Part shown: in pieces, positions 22,401 to 27,286 of the stretch
Numbering within the stretch: the stretch's first letter is position 1
Layout of the letters: each line of letters begins with the position of its first letter
Assembly (NCBI RefSeq): GCF_013415485.1
Contig: NZ_JACBXS010000030.1
Coordinates: 1-46,309, forward strand
Source: Rhabdonatronobacter sediminivivens
Lineage (GTDB): Bacteria > Pseudomonadota > Alphaproteobacteria > Rhodobacterales > Rhodobacteraceae
Direction of reading: 5' to 3'
Length of the DNA stretch: 46,309 bases
The notes under the pieces: model-generated
The model's input: only the letters and a program-made list of their open reading frames with translations
What the model was told of the DNA's origin: nothing
The model's database searches: none
Program-made: the position numbers and the translations under genes

Positions 22401-25400
22401 GCGAGGGCGTGGGCTTCCTGACCGTGGATGCCGATGCGCTGGACGGCAACGCGCATCTGGCCACGCGGATGGACGGGCTGAACTATTACGGCATTCAGGA
22501 GCTGAACATCGGCTTTGGCCCGGCGGATGATGCAGGCACCGGCCATGTGCTCAACGTGCAGGGCAGCACGGCGGACGTAACCAACATCAACCTCAATTCC
22601 GGCGATGACCGCATCTTCATCTCCTCGCTGGTCGATCTCGATGCCGACACCCTGCTGCCCGAGGGCGCGGCGTATGGGTTTGATTTCCTGCCCGGTTCGC
22701 TGGATCTGATCCTGGGCGATCTGAACATCGATGCCGGCGAAGGCCGCCATCAGTTGATGATCAGTGATGAGGCGACTGACCTTGCCAAGAGCGTCACCAT
22801 CGGCGCCGATGCAGGTACCGCCGCAGACCATGCGCTGCTGGAGAATATCGAGATCGAGATGCTCGGCTGGGCGGGCGGTGCGATCCGCTACGGTGCAGCC
22901 CCGGACGTGGCGGGCAATTTCTTCGACGGGATCACGCTCTGGGGCGGGGCGCAGGGCAACAGTTTCGACGTAAGCGCCACGCATCAGCGCGACAGCAACA
23001 ACTGGCGCAGCCAGACCACGCTGAATGCCGGGTTGGGCGATGACAGCGCGACCGTGGACCTGCTGGCCGGGCTGCACGGGGTGTTCGTGCTGAACATGCA
23101 GGATGGCGATGATGTGGTGGATGCCACGGCCTCGACCCTGCCGCTGGTCATCTTCGGCGGCGCGGGCGATGACCTGATCCGCGGCGGTCAGGGCGGCGAT
23201 CTGATCTTCGGCGATCAAGGCCGGATCGTCTACACCGACCCGCTGACCGGCTTGCCGGTGACGGTGCTGGGCCATGGCGGGCGGTTCGATTTCACCGATG
23301 GCCGGCGGCTGCCGCCAGATGTGATGTTCTCGGTCGATCCTGACACGCGCGGCGACAACCGCATCTTCGGGGGCGCCGGGGCGGATATCATCGTCGGCGG
23401 CTTTGGCAACACCTGGATCGACGCGGGCGCGGGCGATGACATTGCGCTGGGCGATGGCGCCTGGATCGGATTCGAGACCGCGCGCCCGGATTGGCACGGG
23501 ATCGACGGCATCCTGCCCAACTACATCGAATCCGTCTTCGACACGGACCAGCTGGACGGCGGCGACGGTCAGGGTCGCGCCTGGGGTTTCGATATCGATC
23601 CGCTTCTGGCCGGCCTTTCCGGGCTGATCGCGGGCGGGACAGATGTGATCCTGGGCGGCGATGGCGACGATCTGGTGATCGGCGGCTCGGGCAGCGATAT
23701 CCTCGATGGTGACGATGGCCGCGTGGACCGCAACACCGGCGCGCTGCTGGAGGATGTGGAAAGCGAGGAACGCAACCGCGATCTGGTGATCGGCGACAAT
23801 GTCATCCTTGACCGGCGCGGCGCCGCGCTGGATGACTTCACCAACCCGCGTTTCCGCGTTCTTACGGGGGCGGAAATTTATGACACGGCCCTCGGCGCGG
23901 ATGGCGATCTGCTGATCGACCGCGACAGCCAGTATCTGGACCCCGACTGGGACGGCGCGGCACCCGATTGGGCCAACTGGGCTGTCGCCCTGCATGACGG
24001 GCTGACCCATTACGCCGGTTGGCAGGGCGTGCGCGCAGGCGATTATGACCTTGAGGGCGTGCTGGCTCCGGACGCGGCGCTCACCCATGGTGACAACATC
24101 ATCGCCGGTGGGCGCGATGCCGACATGATCTTTGGCCAGCGCGGTAACAACGCCATTCAGGGCGACGGGTCGATCTTCTTCGACATCTGGTCGGGCGACT
24201 GGCTGGACGGCCCGCTGACGGCTGATGCCTTCGGTGCGAATGGCGCCGCGCCGCTTGGGTTGTGGGACGCGCTGGAGGCAGCCCGCCTGGCCGCACTGGT
24301 GGACGGCCAGATCACCCGCCTGCCGCAATCCTTCGAATCCGCCGATGACGGCGATGATTACATCGAAGGCGGGGCAGGGCGTGACGTGATCCTGGGCAAT
24401 CTGGGGCAGAATGATATCATCGGGGGGTCGTCCAGCCAGTTCGGCCTGACCGAATACTGGCAGCGCGACGACAGCGGCGACAATATCCTGTTCGGCGGCG
24501 CCGGCACCCGCATCGACCGGCTGGACGAGGGCCATGGCGGGCTCATCAGCTTCGAGGATCGCCACGCCCGCAATGCCAGCGTCATCCTGGGCGACAATGG
24601 CAACATTTTCCGCCTTGTCGGTGTGAATGGCGAAGACAGCGGCGAACACCTCGGGTTCAACTACGATGCCGAGGATCCCACCCGCGGCGATCTGCGCGTC
24701 AAGGCGCGCGGTGTCGATCTGCTGGACTACACGCGCTGGGAACTGGCGCTTGATGATGGGCGCACGGTGCCCGGGCATCTGGGCTTTGTCGATGTCATCG
24801 GCGCGGGCGACCTGATCCATGGCGAATCCGGCGATGACGTGATCTTCGGCATGGGCGGGGACAACGTGATCTTTGGCCATGCGGGCGACGATCTGATCGT
24901 GGGCGGCATGGGTAACAACTGGATCTCGGGCGGGATGGGCCATGACGGCATCATGGGCGATGACGGGCTGATCTTCCTCAGCCGCAACGGCTTTGCCGAG
25001 CCGCTCTACGGGATCGGGGCCGAGGAACAGCGCACCATTTCCAACCCCGGCGGAAGCTGGGTGGCCGAACTCTACACCGAGGGCGAGATCCGCCATGTCG
25101 CGCGCCATTTCGGCTTTGCCTATGAGACCGGCGGCAATGATATCCTCTATGGCGGGATCGGCAACAATTCGATCCACGCGGGCGCGGGCGATGACGCGGT
25201 CTCGGGCGCCGAGGCACTGCCGGGGTATTTCTCGGGCGAGCTGAACTGGCTGATGAAGCGGACCCAAAGCCCGGAGCTGGACGGGCTGACGCCCGAGGCG
25301 TGGTTCTACAATGTCGCGCCCTACAACCCCGGCGATATCCTGCAGTTCACCGGCGAAGAGGGACTGTGGTTCCGCCTCTACAATGAACTCGACCCGCTGC

Positions 25401-26770
25401 GGCTGATGCTGCTGGACGAAACCGGCCAGCGGGTCGAGGCGGCGACGATCGATCTGGCCTTCAAGGACCCTGATGGCGATCTGACGGATCTGTTCAATGT
25501 CGATCTGCATAACTCCACATGGCGGTCGCTCTCGGGCGAAGTTGTCCATGACTTCTTCCTGAACTTCGATCCGACCGAGGGGCCGCGCGACACCCGCTTC
25601 CCCGATGATCCGGCCGACGGGATCCCCACCGACGGCGATGACGTGATCTTCGGCAATCTGGGCAACAACTGGATCATGGGTGGCACCGGGCGTGATCATA
25701 TCTGGGGCGGCTGGGGCGAGAGCGTCCTCAATGCAGACGACAACCATCACAGCACGCTGTTTGGCCCTGACCCGATTGCCAATGATGTCGAGGACCCGTT
25801 CCAGTCCTATGCCGATATCGTCTTTGGCGGGGCCGGGCGCGATGTGCTGATCGGCAATACCGGCGCCGACCGGCTGATCGACTGGATCGGCGAGTTCAAC
25901 ACCTATGTCGTGCCCTTCAGCCCGTTTGGCGGGCTGCATATCTGGCGCATGGCGCCAAACCCGAACGTGCTGGACTTCCTGCTGGAGCTGTCACGCGCCG
26001 ACGGGGCGGATCAGGTGCTGGGGCTGGAGCGTGGGGGCGATCCGGCGCGGCAGGGTGAACCGAGGGGCGAGATCGCGCTGGTCACGCGCGAGGATGCCGA
26101 ATGGCAGGACCAGTCCGGCGGGCCTGCGCAGCCCTTCCCCGAACGCTATCAGGGCCAGCGCGAGCTGATGTGGCGTGCGCTGCCAGGCGAAAACGCCGGC
26201 CCGGGTGGCGGTGGCGGCGGTGGTGGCCAGAGCGGCGGCCAGGGCAATCAGGGCGGCGGACAAGGGAACCAGGGCGGTGGACAAGGGAGCCAGGGCGGTG
26301 GGCAGGGCAACCCCGGTGGCGGCCAGGGCAATCAAGGTGGCCAGGGCAACCAGAGCAACAACGGCGGCCAGGGCAACAACGGCGGGCAGGGGAATGGCAA
26401 CGCCGGAAACGGTCAGGGGAACGCCCCTGCCCCCGGCCCGGGCACTGAGACCGCCGATACGCTGTTGTTCTTTGGCCAGCCCGAGGACGGCAGCCCGGAC
26501 GCTACGCCGATCAAGATCGAACCCGGGCTTGTGCCACCGCCGCCCGATGAGGATGACGTGATCTGGCTGTCGGATCTGACCGGGGATGAAGATGAAGATG
26601 ACGAGGACGCCGATTTCGTGCTGCTTCCCGCCGACGATGACGCGCCGGTGCCGCCTGCGGCATGGACCAGCCCGGTGACACCGGGCAATGGCAATGGCAA
26701 GGGAAACGGTAATGGCAACGGCCAGGCCAATGGTCGCGGCAACGGGAATGGCAATGGCGCGCGGCGGTGA
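7460..26770 (+). CDS. Giant LEPR-XLL repetitive RTX protein, 6436 residues
   Basis: A giant, acidic, Gly/Asp-rich protein, probably surface-bound or secreted; I noticed no cysteine when reading through it. Layout: a basic Arg/Pro-rich N-terminus (1-50); LEPR-XLL motif (57-63, LEPRILLNADP); a beta-rich stretch (70-340); a long region (350-2700) with at least five copies of an (L/I)P(L/I/V)-type element at about 391, 739, 1618, 1981 and 2361; a solenoid with GGxGxD-like turns (about 2764-3775); three Calx-beta-like repeats (about 3780-4330); three about 115-133-residue repeats (4659-5000); nonapeptide RTX calcium-binding repeats (about 5230-6150); a Gly/Gln/Asn tail, an acidic patch and GNGNGKGN-type low complexity to the end. 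There is no classic signal peptide. Such proteins usually act in adhesion or biofilm. The neighbours suggest a dedicated export route. Reading frame is intact throughout, and long frames on the other strand are codon-bias shadows. Confidence 0.95.
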   Translation: MGIAFRFRPERGGLPRGPRDSTSLDQFWIPRRRRPRQRPAPEDSAAPQNRTLHFEPLEPRILLNADPWAIALTSLGDSDGFYTLDVIEGENASDPRQFRIFTGDEGEDGFVAATRDVTGVTGIEIAGTDADDHLTIDFGAHLDLFFQIGISFDGGDGSDTLVLADGAASVDHDAALSALILRQNGAETTVSYDDVAALRLAGAVATVSHLATDGEDAIFFGAADDDFFGISGNTTPDFLFRDPGDALRIDARGGDDDITLQAAEGFTATLALVFGDDWGHDRLTVDDFDGPVTLDFEGHEGIVSAQLEVEEGTEGTLTIISGDDFETPDASLTIDTGELPISKIALRGAEFDILGGGDGVGTALQQLREKIGEALDTLRAVIDDSPLGAELPLLNQIVEFGPEDQEEDFAVGSSFAKLLRITDFLEAVETRIGAFADEVEDLTSPPAALLEGGPLSLQFAQLILDLAAEYEFATDEDSPLAILGQLSLMVTAVRLIPQRSGGQIDGYGVEMDVRGGVESTFEPDFGPNASIAGVEFLGDPPALRAAAGFEGTLGLEVANLPGAPELSLSEATGLSLGLEIDSGAVDNGDFTAGPLNAGLRLSVLEAEIVDGQFSASFGADIGFDDGDLTLEIDEDLRALDLSLPFAVNVAGFSVGDIFGGADGELGALRVTLEDVFSGRAPDISAEIDMFDTAGALLADAYDLLDAFRTASPGDIFGMLGQFRSLFEQITVSDLLTAEIPLVGKRLNEMIPFVDTIEEVILGPLFTETVAGETDVLYDSVQQLVALINDEFGEEIVSLDFRLPGLELDVPDLTLPPEIEFTFDWSQTFTLANVPVAFDFALGDLGNIEVRPVGQGAEDQDIPPELALEAEVRFNFTFGIELAPGEELFLGFPMFVAEPGDDVKTRGQLPDDAQFAFKLFDRERTGEQNGDGTPEILLNPLSDDAISVTLEAAETAENIAPGSVILRSVASGASGNNGLVDLAADFDTLLPDDPGEHSIFVRIVSGTGAGQLRQIDAVEDTLAPQVGAHLLRMTEDWSTNPDDTSRYEIVTGQRIVGGSIDSVGFEPASDEVGAPEFTTIVDRGTNFSNRLNDSGTYFVEVLDGPERGGIFEVEDWDGNRLFLKDRQTALEGASSDAWRYQIYLGDPTKTLQHDLNRVVNNALHAARDDVPENTRSELRPGDMVITWTGTRFVTDAPATRVVSVDDDGIETTEIIDRVMAFQGFNDITLNELGLLSSPVPFDGQFADPDGAGTIDAVFVVNIDGDAYIVSLAGADTADNEGIDDLVEDLNAALHAAILDAADPDDEDAVAAAEARVEQVSFVRQSLNGFADGNRIALRGDGIGRLEMRLPDGADPTSLTNAAVVHLGLIEGVDARGLATEFFIRGDSNGNGGFDPADFKADITLTLDQLEFAATLGFLGVEVKLDEAASISAGFDLNIVDPATGGGRVQIPDLWGQLSRGNFLHDPDNVDEDDAPDPRGFLQPELSFDGSFAFTARPVGLPDAITEGIAAFLGSDEALEIPVSIEFGLSDTERESDVEAGTFAFNVELGRVSALDLGFLFVEAELDTSVIDGIDDLFRAFRNLSVADILMLLNQAVDFVSNLDGAFGETVGQVFDFPLPLVNVSLNDTLEFAEDLARTIEGVMADPGASVQELEDRLREALGLSDGNDDETPEGFDLRLAFDPGDAGEGIDPALRLDMSFGFSFSDTLNIDLDVLELLELAGIITPGQDLGGFSLTELLGLGGGGSLTLAGGGAFTLALGLPTLPNRGTTTENGETVPEDLSPFIYIGVDGTRLEFNLELTGADLTFEGRVLNLGVFVKEGEGALNADFALALIPGADDGERLLFTDIFGGNVAWDDIVTPSFGGSGTLTLPIYFPTENNFLFDLEVEIPSLAALVNTLFDSDFDFVDGTGGLLALEDGVDFSEGDTLVMVTPDDILGRFTPTIPSLLDLLLDPSIIVDGIDLGLDYLEEALRGQILGIDLPVIGDALAPAAEFIEDFRGQFLTPFANTILTGVGDEYESSAHLVHDLLYRIFANDEEAALISAFGAQFGRLGLLQNWEGDGDASRSDVRVSGVYTNFDDDGGIDVSDDWLFDGDEDFIQFEFSIGGTLAELELPTGFDIGIPGLGLALNADVELGVDWEINFGFGIDARTGFYLVTYEEFDEDGDLVIENGEVQFTRDTARIGASAGLVGTNGATIEGTLGFLQLAAQDQGTDLTADFIVNLKDPKPADDKNNRLTIRDLTTRSNGVSDLISARLTGGANVDLGVEVDFGGLGDLGINLPVSVLPSVAFDFVMDWDFGEFRFFNGGGQLGDAPEVHLNDITLDLGSFIGEFAGPILDIFGEILGPLEWLIGPDGLLNQRIPILSDLAGTTITLKTLAEAFDQDARITPFLEIAEQIFGLLKIIDEARNEADGGNLKLSFGDIHLNTLFDGDIRSVDSLSNFDQDSFDNLINGNGNALDDVDFDGAQSSRQFTNTLTKGDASFRFPILSPEAVFQLILGADDVDLVQVDLPELAFGFEYRQVFHVFGPLAATLRGAFSATLDLALGYDTFGLSNFLNSDNPLDLIDGFYFSTVDFDTGERKPALTLRGEIAAGAALSLGVATAGVEGGIAATIFFDWNDPNKDTKVRLKEMQGNIQANWDNLGPLAVMSVFDITGVIEWFFKAFVEVNLLFLKFSKSWDLGGGVIAEFEIPFERQGVLGSKAGDTLTLNVGPNAASRLQGNITDGSEKIFVADGPGNSVDVWAPQFNVTASNPQNFRDISKIVVNGGNGNDTIDMSGLTQAVEVQIDGGRGNNTIKLGTSDNPSDATGVIRGGSGADVIEVYAPGITVDGGGGFDQITAASLGGSISAGSGGGNVTVTGGSDNAMEHLVTTGNTRVNLSGVGSGTEHRVVFDQDIGSDNVVFGSRGDDTRTVLDFSRIQGQTVSFTLEKGSANINGTASDSDYVIVAQWGSNRVVIDGYVDLIIGSRSGDMFRVYGTHGFGDADRGLVLDGGQGRDEYYVFGWDGVGDGPPNLDLRLRDTGTDSWNNDQLFIIGAPGDDDIAVLEDDDEFYVELRYGGGQTQRVSFFNKNGASDADGALITQLTDLDKVGRDDPQTDADLPDRLRLGAQFTDAALPAGIARLIIEGRDGDDLIQVDAMPEQMGLQVLGEAGDDTIVIGSGIYHAWEDGDPEPTTSGVLGEVKANPALGGLRVFGGSGTNTLIVEDSASPIGTAGELIKSENDGWMEVVGLGLQTPLEFIEFQNLEVRLGTGDDRFDIRSTLYFEPSNLIIEDLRVYGGDGDDLINLHANESGSETRLFGDYTVDVMADNDGSNTGPGGNDIINILATNERTWVYGGPGDDAISIDSIDAETMVFGGTGDDRFHVGVTIDPETGNLIDARDGALINPLTGQRDDGTEGVLQRNAGNRIGAELTLNGQDGSDSYFILLGGEGRADINVFDTGASGADRLNIFGSEGDDLFLIRAGIDDDQDIGLGKTGRIGFVALFNENRASTRAEIERINYSRDLDENTGINEFVSIDGQGGFGEFFVDDTLAPMALTGAEEGNYFQFGQLYNSERVSDDFTGIVLEDAFFTVETTRGWLSRGVSFDVTAQGAAEFSNEFVVLNNQATLNLYGGDANDSFLVRSFAQVGSEDPQRENIDISTGGGENYIEYVIGAPVNIDGGGGFNTLVVIGTEFADDYVITEDGIFGAGRLVNFVNIQQLEVDGAEGNDRFFILGTAPGTSTVVSGGLGSDAVFIGGEAPDIISRDLRGHSGIISHSLISNDPRWNGLKADEISANVADNDEPGIVVTETGGRTTVVDGVLKDSYSIVLTRAPLPGTEVTVTVSMSPRPVKLADGTRVLRDFVQFGKAEGGDFDSALELVFTEDNWFKAQDVWIAAKGDEPFEGIVSGFVAHDVAGDRITGTTTTALRVSGDDPNRLIHDGAGYDPDSLRGAVVEITEGPGTGQTRVVIGNTADTLTLDKPWVLDPVAAGDATDPANQSAYQIRLYEGLAIPAVQTKVYFQDFGAALIEPGGGVQVVEQAGDLTWNADSPFVGSYEVVLTEAPGDTPGEITFDLPDGLILADADGNEIASLTFTDENWDTPQTVLVAATADGVAQKARTLEIGHALNGQALETMFVRVTDGDTPSVIITESDGHTSVIEGGALDPATLDGDTLDLDNPVVTGSLSNPEGPFVDSYTVALSKAPESEVHIVVRAEGTRTTKGNLVNFGEQVELALQDADGFHAYRLAGAGEDADLVIDGQGYMRTDGAGGIVILSFTADTWNAAQTVHVQALDNDVVDGGDTKVFGTRADDTSRIQGPLELRGGGGQGSLVGLPVALLFPDDETNDFLAIGEVTEGAEEGSNELVVQAADLQSFITRYGLDFDLAPGQPVYDALIGLTFRLISGQNGTYFEEQFTPQVNDTPPPPFAPPLQEFDPFDPAAQLFIPFREIVDFEDMGDGTIRLIFPEDLPWAFDTEAGDEYVLINSSPSNFFAREEGQVDLLFVRDTDALTDEEGRLIFHTEEPLGADGEPLYDVELTNRSQLVGLGMGPDRTIGLGEDAVRLPGGVVFDEMEVLDIALGDGDNRFVIEGTHSGATRLHTGAGNDEVEVWTVAGQTTVITGSGDTVTTVGDPGADDLHSLAEIAALLTVAGSVPEADARITVRGEPDVLAQDGSVLAQGSTNEQEVFLRNADGGFFTLRFKGIVDDDTVQSPIGAETGPIAYGASAADILTALLALDEIAEGDLSVERFGDRIVIRFSPDGQYEKTPMHTFGVSSTGLISSGQNTLNVLGTEDAGSVWALLTQSTLSGMGMPVFNAIQTLYLDDPLPGDANRDFALGYDGATTGALHRDMSAAEIQAALEDLDTVGTGNVAVSKADRVIVVRFQGDLTNQTVAPLTSDADFVHIATREPGIDKLDDPEIPPSADASARNDIQTLTIEAAGGSFTLALDILGETGPIAHSATAAELREALQRLLPDRFADDIAVQRFGNAYHIAFQGLLRGVMQGEGVGFLTVDADALDGNAHLATRMDGLNYYGIQELNIGFGPADDAGTGHVLNVQGSTADVTNINLNSGDDRIFISSLVDLDADTLLPEGAAYGFDFLPGSLDLILGDLNIDAGEGRHQLMISDEATDLAKSVTIGADAGTAADHALLENIEIEMLGWAGGAIRYGAAPDVAGNFFDGITLWGGAQGNSFDVSATHQRDSNNWRSQTTLNAGLGDDSATVDLLAGLHGVFVLNMQDGDDVVDATASTLPLVIFGGAGDDLIRGGQGGDLIFGDQGRIVYTDPLTGLPVTVLGHGGRFDFTDGRRLPPDVMFSVDPDTRGDNRIFGGAGADIIVGGFGNTWIDAGAGDDIALGDGAWIGFETARPDWHGIDGILPNYIESVFDTDQLDGGDGQGRAWGFDIDPLLAGLSGLIAGGTDVILGGDGDDLVIGGSGSDILDGDDGRVDRNTGALLEDVESEERNRDLVIGDNVILDRRGAALDDFTNPRFRVLTGAEIYDTALGADGDLLIDRDSQYLDPDWDGAAPDWANWAVALHDGLTHYAGWQGVRAGDYDLEGVLAPDAALTHGDNIIAGGRDADMIFGQRGNNAIQGDGSIFFDIWSGDWLDGPLTADAFGANGAAPLGLWDALEAARLAALVDGQITRLPQSFESADDGDDYIEGGAGRDVILGNLGQNDIIGGSSSQFGLTEYWQRDDSGDNILFGGAGTRIDRLDEGHGGLISFEDRHARNASVILGDNGNIFRLVGVNGEDSGEHLGFNYDAEDPTRGDLRVKARGVDLLDYTRWELALDDGRTVPGHLGFVDVIGAGDLIHGESGDDVIFGMGGDNVIFGHAGDDLIVGGMGNNWISGGMGHDGIMGDDGLIFLSRNGFAEPLYGIGAEEQRTISNPGGSWVAELYTEGEIRHVARHFGFAYETGGNDILYGGIGNNSIHAGAGDDAVSGAEALPGYFSGELNWLMKRTQSPELDGLTPEAWFYNVAPYNPGDILQFTGEEGLWFRLYNELDPLRLMLLDETGQRVEAATIDLAFKDPDGDLTDLFNVDLHNSTWRSLSGEVVHDFFLNFDPTEGPRDTRFPDDPADGIPTDGDDVIFGNLGNNWIMGGTGRDHIWGGWGESVLNADDNHHSTLFGPDPIANDVEDPFQSYADIVFGGAGRDVLIGNTGADRLIDWIGEFNTYVVPFSPFGGLHIWRMAPNPNVLDFLLELSRADGADQVLGLERGGDPARQGEPRGEIALVTREDAEWQDQSGGPAQPFPERYQGQRELMWRALPGENAGPGGGGGGGGQSGGQGNQGGGQGNQGGGQGSQGGGQGNPGGGQGNQGGQGNQSNNGGQGNNGGQGNGNAGNGQGNAPAPGPGTETADTLLFFGQPEDGSPDATPIKIEPGLVPPPPDEDDVIWLSDLTGDEDEDDEDADFVLLPADDDAPVPPAAWTSPVTPGNGNGKGNGNGNGQANGRGNGNGNGARR
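7607..7660 (+). other. LEPR-XLL leader motif of the giant protein
   Basis: Residues 50-67 read TLHFEPLEPRILLNADP. The LEPRxLLxADP core is the signature of the LEPR-XLL domain found near the start of very long repetitive proteins. It follows about 50 basic, Pro-rich residues and precedes the first beta-rich domain, as a leader or sorting signal would. Its function is not established to my knowledge. Confidence 0.85.
8630..14650 (+). repeat. Degenerate protein repeats: IPLV-x-LND-type elements
   Basis: Five copies of a similar element occur in the first half of the giant protein: LPLLNQIVEFG (391), IPLVGKRLNEMIPFVDTIEE (739), LPLVNVSLNDTLEFAEDLA (1618), LPVIGDALAPAAEFIEDF (1981) and IPILSDLAGTTITLKTLAEA (2361). 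Each is a short hydrophobic strand followed by an amphipathic helix. The spacing is about 350-380 residues, except one gap of about 880 that holds unrelated inserted sequence. The stretches between them are rich in (D/E)-L-x-L-x-(V/F) strands. I infer tandem about 360-residue modules. Confidence 0.6.
15749..18790 (+). repeat. Asp/Gly-rich beta-solenoid region
   Basis: Residues about 2764-3775 of the giant protein carry scattered GGxGxDxI turns (NGGNGNDTIDMSG, RGGSGADVIEV, YGGDGDDLINLH, YGGPGDDAISI, FGGTGDDRFHV) spaced by 25-60 residues. They are more irregular than the C-terminal RTX block. This fits a right-handed beta-roll or solenoid with some calcium sites. Confidence 0.65.
18797..20440 (+). 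repeat. Three Calx-beta-like repeats
   Basis: Three related units start near residues 3780 (EPGIVVTETGGRTTVVDG), 4014 (VQVVEQAGDLTW) and 4121 (TPSVIITESDGHTSVIEGG). Each continues with DSYxxxLTxAP or GSYEVVLTEAP and with an (L/F)(T/V)FT.(D/E)NW..(A/P)Q.V strand. This is the pattern of Calx-beta immunoglobulin-like calcium-binding domains seen in many large surface proteins. Units 1 and 3 carry long insertions. Confidence 0.6.
21434..22440 (+). repeat. Three about 115-133-residue repeats in the giant protein
   Basis: Repeat units begin at residues 4659 (NEQEVFLRNADGGFFTLRF), 4792 (NAIQTLYLDDP) and 4906 (NDIQTLTIEAAGGSFTLAL). Each has the order strand, ETGPIA(Y/H)-like turn, (S/T)A(A/E)xxxxAL helix and a V-x-(R/K)-x-(G/D)-(D/N/R)xxxIxF strand pair. 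A fourth partial start, GIQELNIGFG, lies at about 22490. I do not know a named family for this unit. Confidence 0.6.
23147..25900 (+). repeat. RTX nonapeptide calcium-binding repeats
   Basis: Residues about 5230-6147 hold many GGxGxDxL/I/V nonapeptides, for example IFGGAGDDLIRGG, ILGGDGDDLVIGG, IHGESGDDVIFGMGGDN, LYGGIGNNSIHAG and VFGGAGRDVLIGN. Many blocks end with GD.G.I as a linker. These are hemolysin-type calcium-binding repeats, which fold outside the cell on meeting calcium. The block is interrupted by long non-repeat inserts of 40-120 residues. Confidence 0.85.
26234..26338 (+). repeat. Tandem 21-base repeat coding GGQGNQG x5
   Basis: Five direct units of 21 bases encode GGQGNQG (with S or P replacing N or Q in units 3 and 4), followed by more degenerate Gly/Gln/Asn units to about 26430. 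It lies just after an eight-Gly run. This is a likely slippage-prone, length-variable linker near the C-terminus of the giant protein. Confidence 0.85.
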
Positions 26771-26785
26771 TGGGTGCCGGCGCGG

Positions 26786-26815
26786 CCAGGGTGCAACCCT
26801 GGGATGCGGATTTTT
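26786..26815 (+). terminator. Weak hairpin after the giant gene
   Basis: CCAGGGT-GCA-ACCCTGG makes a perfect 7-bp stem (26786-26802), but five T follow only after an 8-base gap. A second small dyad, CGTGT-ATC-ACACG, lies at 26816-26828. The pair may partly end or attenuate transcription between the giant gene and the export genes rather than stop it fully. Confidence 0.4.
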
Positions 26816-26897
26816 CGTGTATCACACGCGTAACCGTGCAAGGCTGTTCGCGGCGAAGCCTGCATCCGAAACCGACCTGCAAAGCAAGTGAGGATCC

Positions 26898-27257
26898 ATG
26901 AGCGACCAGACGAACCCCAAGCCCGAGACCGCCGAAGCCGGCGCCCGCCGCACCCCAAAAGTGGAGTGGGACGACAGCAAGATGCGCTCCACCTACGCCA
27001 ATGTGGTGAACGCTGCCAGCACGCGCGAGGAGATCAGCGTCTTTTTCGGCACCAACCAGACCTGGAACCTGGACGAGAAGCGCGAGGTCACCGTGCAGCT
27101 TTCGGACCGCATCATCATGAGCCCCTTTGCCGCCAAGCGCCTGTGGGTGTTGCTGGGGGCGGTGCTGAAACAGCACGAACAGCGCTTCGGCACGCTGGCC
27201 ATCGATGACGGCAACCGCGTCCCCGAGGTTCTGAGCGGCGGGCACAAGCCCAATTGA
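26898..27257 (+). CDS. DUF3467-family protein
   Basis: A 119-residue soluble protein of the DUF3467 type. The conserved pattern is visible: a YANVVNAASTREEISVFFG strand pair, then VQLSDRIIMSPFAAKRLWVL and a C-terminal helix with HEQRFG. No signal peptide or membrane segment is present. The function of the family is not established. The ATG follows a GAGG at 26890-26893. It is the first gene after the giant gene and precedes the GAF-HlyD gene by 29 bases, so it is probably co-transcribed with the export genes and may act as a small cytoplasmic helper, for instance a chaperone-like factor; that role is speculation. Confidence 0.75.
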   Translation: MSDQTNPKPETAEAGARRTPKVEWDDSKMRSTYANVVNAASTREEISVFFGTNQTWNLDEKREVTVQLSDRIIMSPFAAKRLWVLLGAVLKQHEQRFGTLAIDDGNRVPEVLSGGHKPN

Positions 27258-27286
27258 GGGGCGGCTGAGCCTCGTGCGGATGCGCC

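Noticed and set aside
7388..25939. Very long minus-strand open frames opposite the giant gene (for example 19664-25939 and 7388-11551)
   Set aside because: They are antisense shadows caused by strong G/C third-position bias and the Asp/Gly-rich repeats. They show no domain, no ribosome site and no sensible composition, while the plus strand has clear families.
26200..26440. Tandem repeats near the end of the giant gene as a CRISPR array
   Set aside because: The repeats are 21-base in-frame units without spacers and encode a Gly/Gln/Asn tract.
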